Shown here: in pieces, positions 63,904 through 64,000 of the stretch
Numbering within the stretch: position 1 is the stretch's first letter
How the letters are laid out: every line of letters starts with the position of its first letter
Assembly: GCA_947451525.1 (NCBI GenBank)
Contig: CANFZM010000014.1
Coordinates: forward strand, 1-64,000
DNA: 64,000 bases
Direction: 5' to 3'
Origin: Flavobacteriaceae bacterium
Lineage (GTDB): Bacteria > Bacteroidota > Bacteroidia > Flavobacteriales > Flavobacteriaceae
Position numbers and translations under genes: made by a program
Notes under the pieces: generated by a model
The model's database searches: none
Told to the model about the DNA's origin: nothing
Seen by the model: only the letters and a program-made list of their open reading frames with translations

Positions 63904-64000
63904 TTTAATCTAAGTTTATTGATGTTTAAAGTTATAAAAAAAAAGATAAAATGAACTAACTTGCGTTAAAATTTATTAAAATGCCAAAAAACATTGTAAA

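Noticed and set aside
63981..64000. Possible start of a plus-strand gene (ATG CCA AAA AAC ATT GTA)
   Set aside because: Only six codons are in the window; there is too little to support a gene.

Overview
The window is low-GC chromosomal DNA from a Flavobacterium-like member of the Bacteroidota. The signs are type IX secretion (T9SS) components (PorQ, PorD) and two cargo proteins with C-terminal sorting domains, Bacteroidota-only families (DUF5723, DUF6913, BBP2 porins), the mevalonate enzyme HMG-CoA synthase, FabV, and many TAnnTTTG -7 promoter boxes in place of sigma-70 boxes. Nearly all of it looks like core chromosome. I see no rRNA, CRISPR array, insertion sequence or complete prophage.

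Layout. 1-497 is the N-terminal part of dnaK (minus strand, cut by the window edge). 748-2562 holds an iron-sulfur serine dehydratase and a small DUF2809 membrane protein. 2540-8890 (minus) is a potassium island: a KdpDE-like two-component pair, a Kup transporter and two BBP2 outer-membrane porins, without kdpFABC. 9069-17548 (plus) carries panB, an RluA-type pseudouridine synthase, a DUF5723 protein, an aldehyde dehydrogenase and a 1341-residue hybrid histidine kinase. 18024-24493 holds mvaS, an esterase, two M15 peptidases, three tRNAs (Arg, Pro, Ser), a thiolase and an NlpC/P60 peptidase. 24543-28600 (minus) is an RprXY-like two-component pair beside a glycosyltransferase fused to dephospho-CoA kinase. 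28687-38895 (minus) contains a T9SS cargo protein, fabV, the run bamD-rpoZ-coaBC-porD-recN, and DUF6913-dapA.

38944-44884 has a 5'-nucleotidase split into two genes, a coiled-coil membrane protein, a formimidoylglutamase and three small genes of unknown function. 44973-53425 (minus) has a nucleoside-permease-type MFS protein, cmk, porQ, lon, a lipoprotein and a UMF1-type MFS protein. 53504-63903 (minus) has an M48 lipoprotein peptidase, a GH31 alpha-glucosidase, a second T9SS cargo protein, and alpha-glucan genes glgB, maltokinase and glgE.

How genes work together: glgE, maltokinase and glgB form the maltose-1-phosphate route to branched alpha-glucan, with GH31 as a likely degrading partner; no treS is visible. 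BamD, PorD and PorQ serve outer-membrane assembly and T9SS. The thiolase and HMG-CoA synthase are consecutive early mevalonate steps. Several intergenic regions hold copies of a palindromic repeat and short tandem repeats. The most unusual single gene is the glycosyltransferase-CoaE fusion; the most unusual arrangement is the Kdp-type regulator next to Kup and porins.
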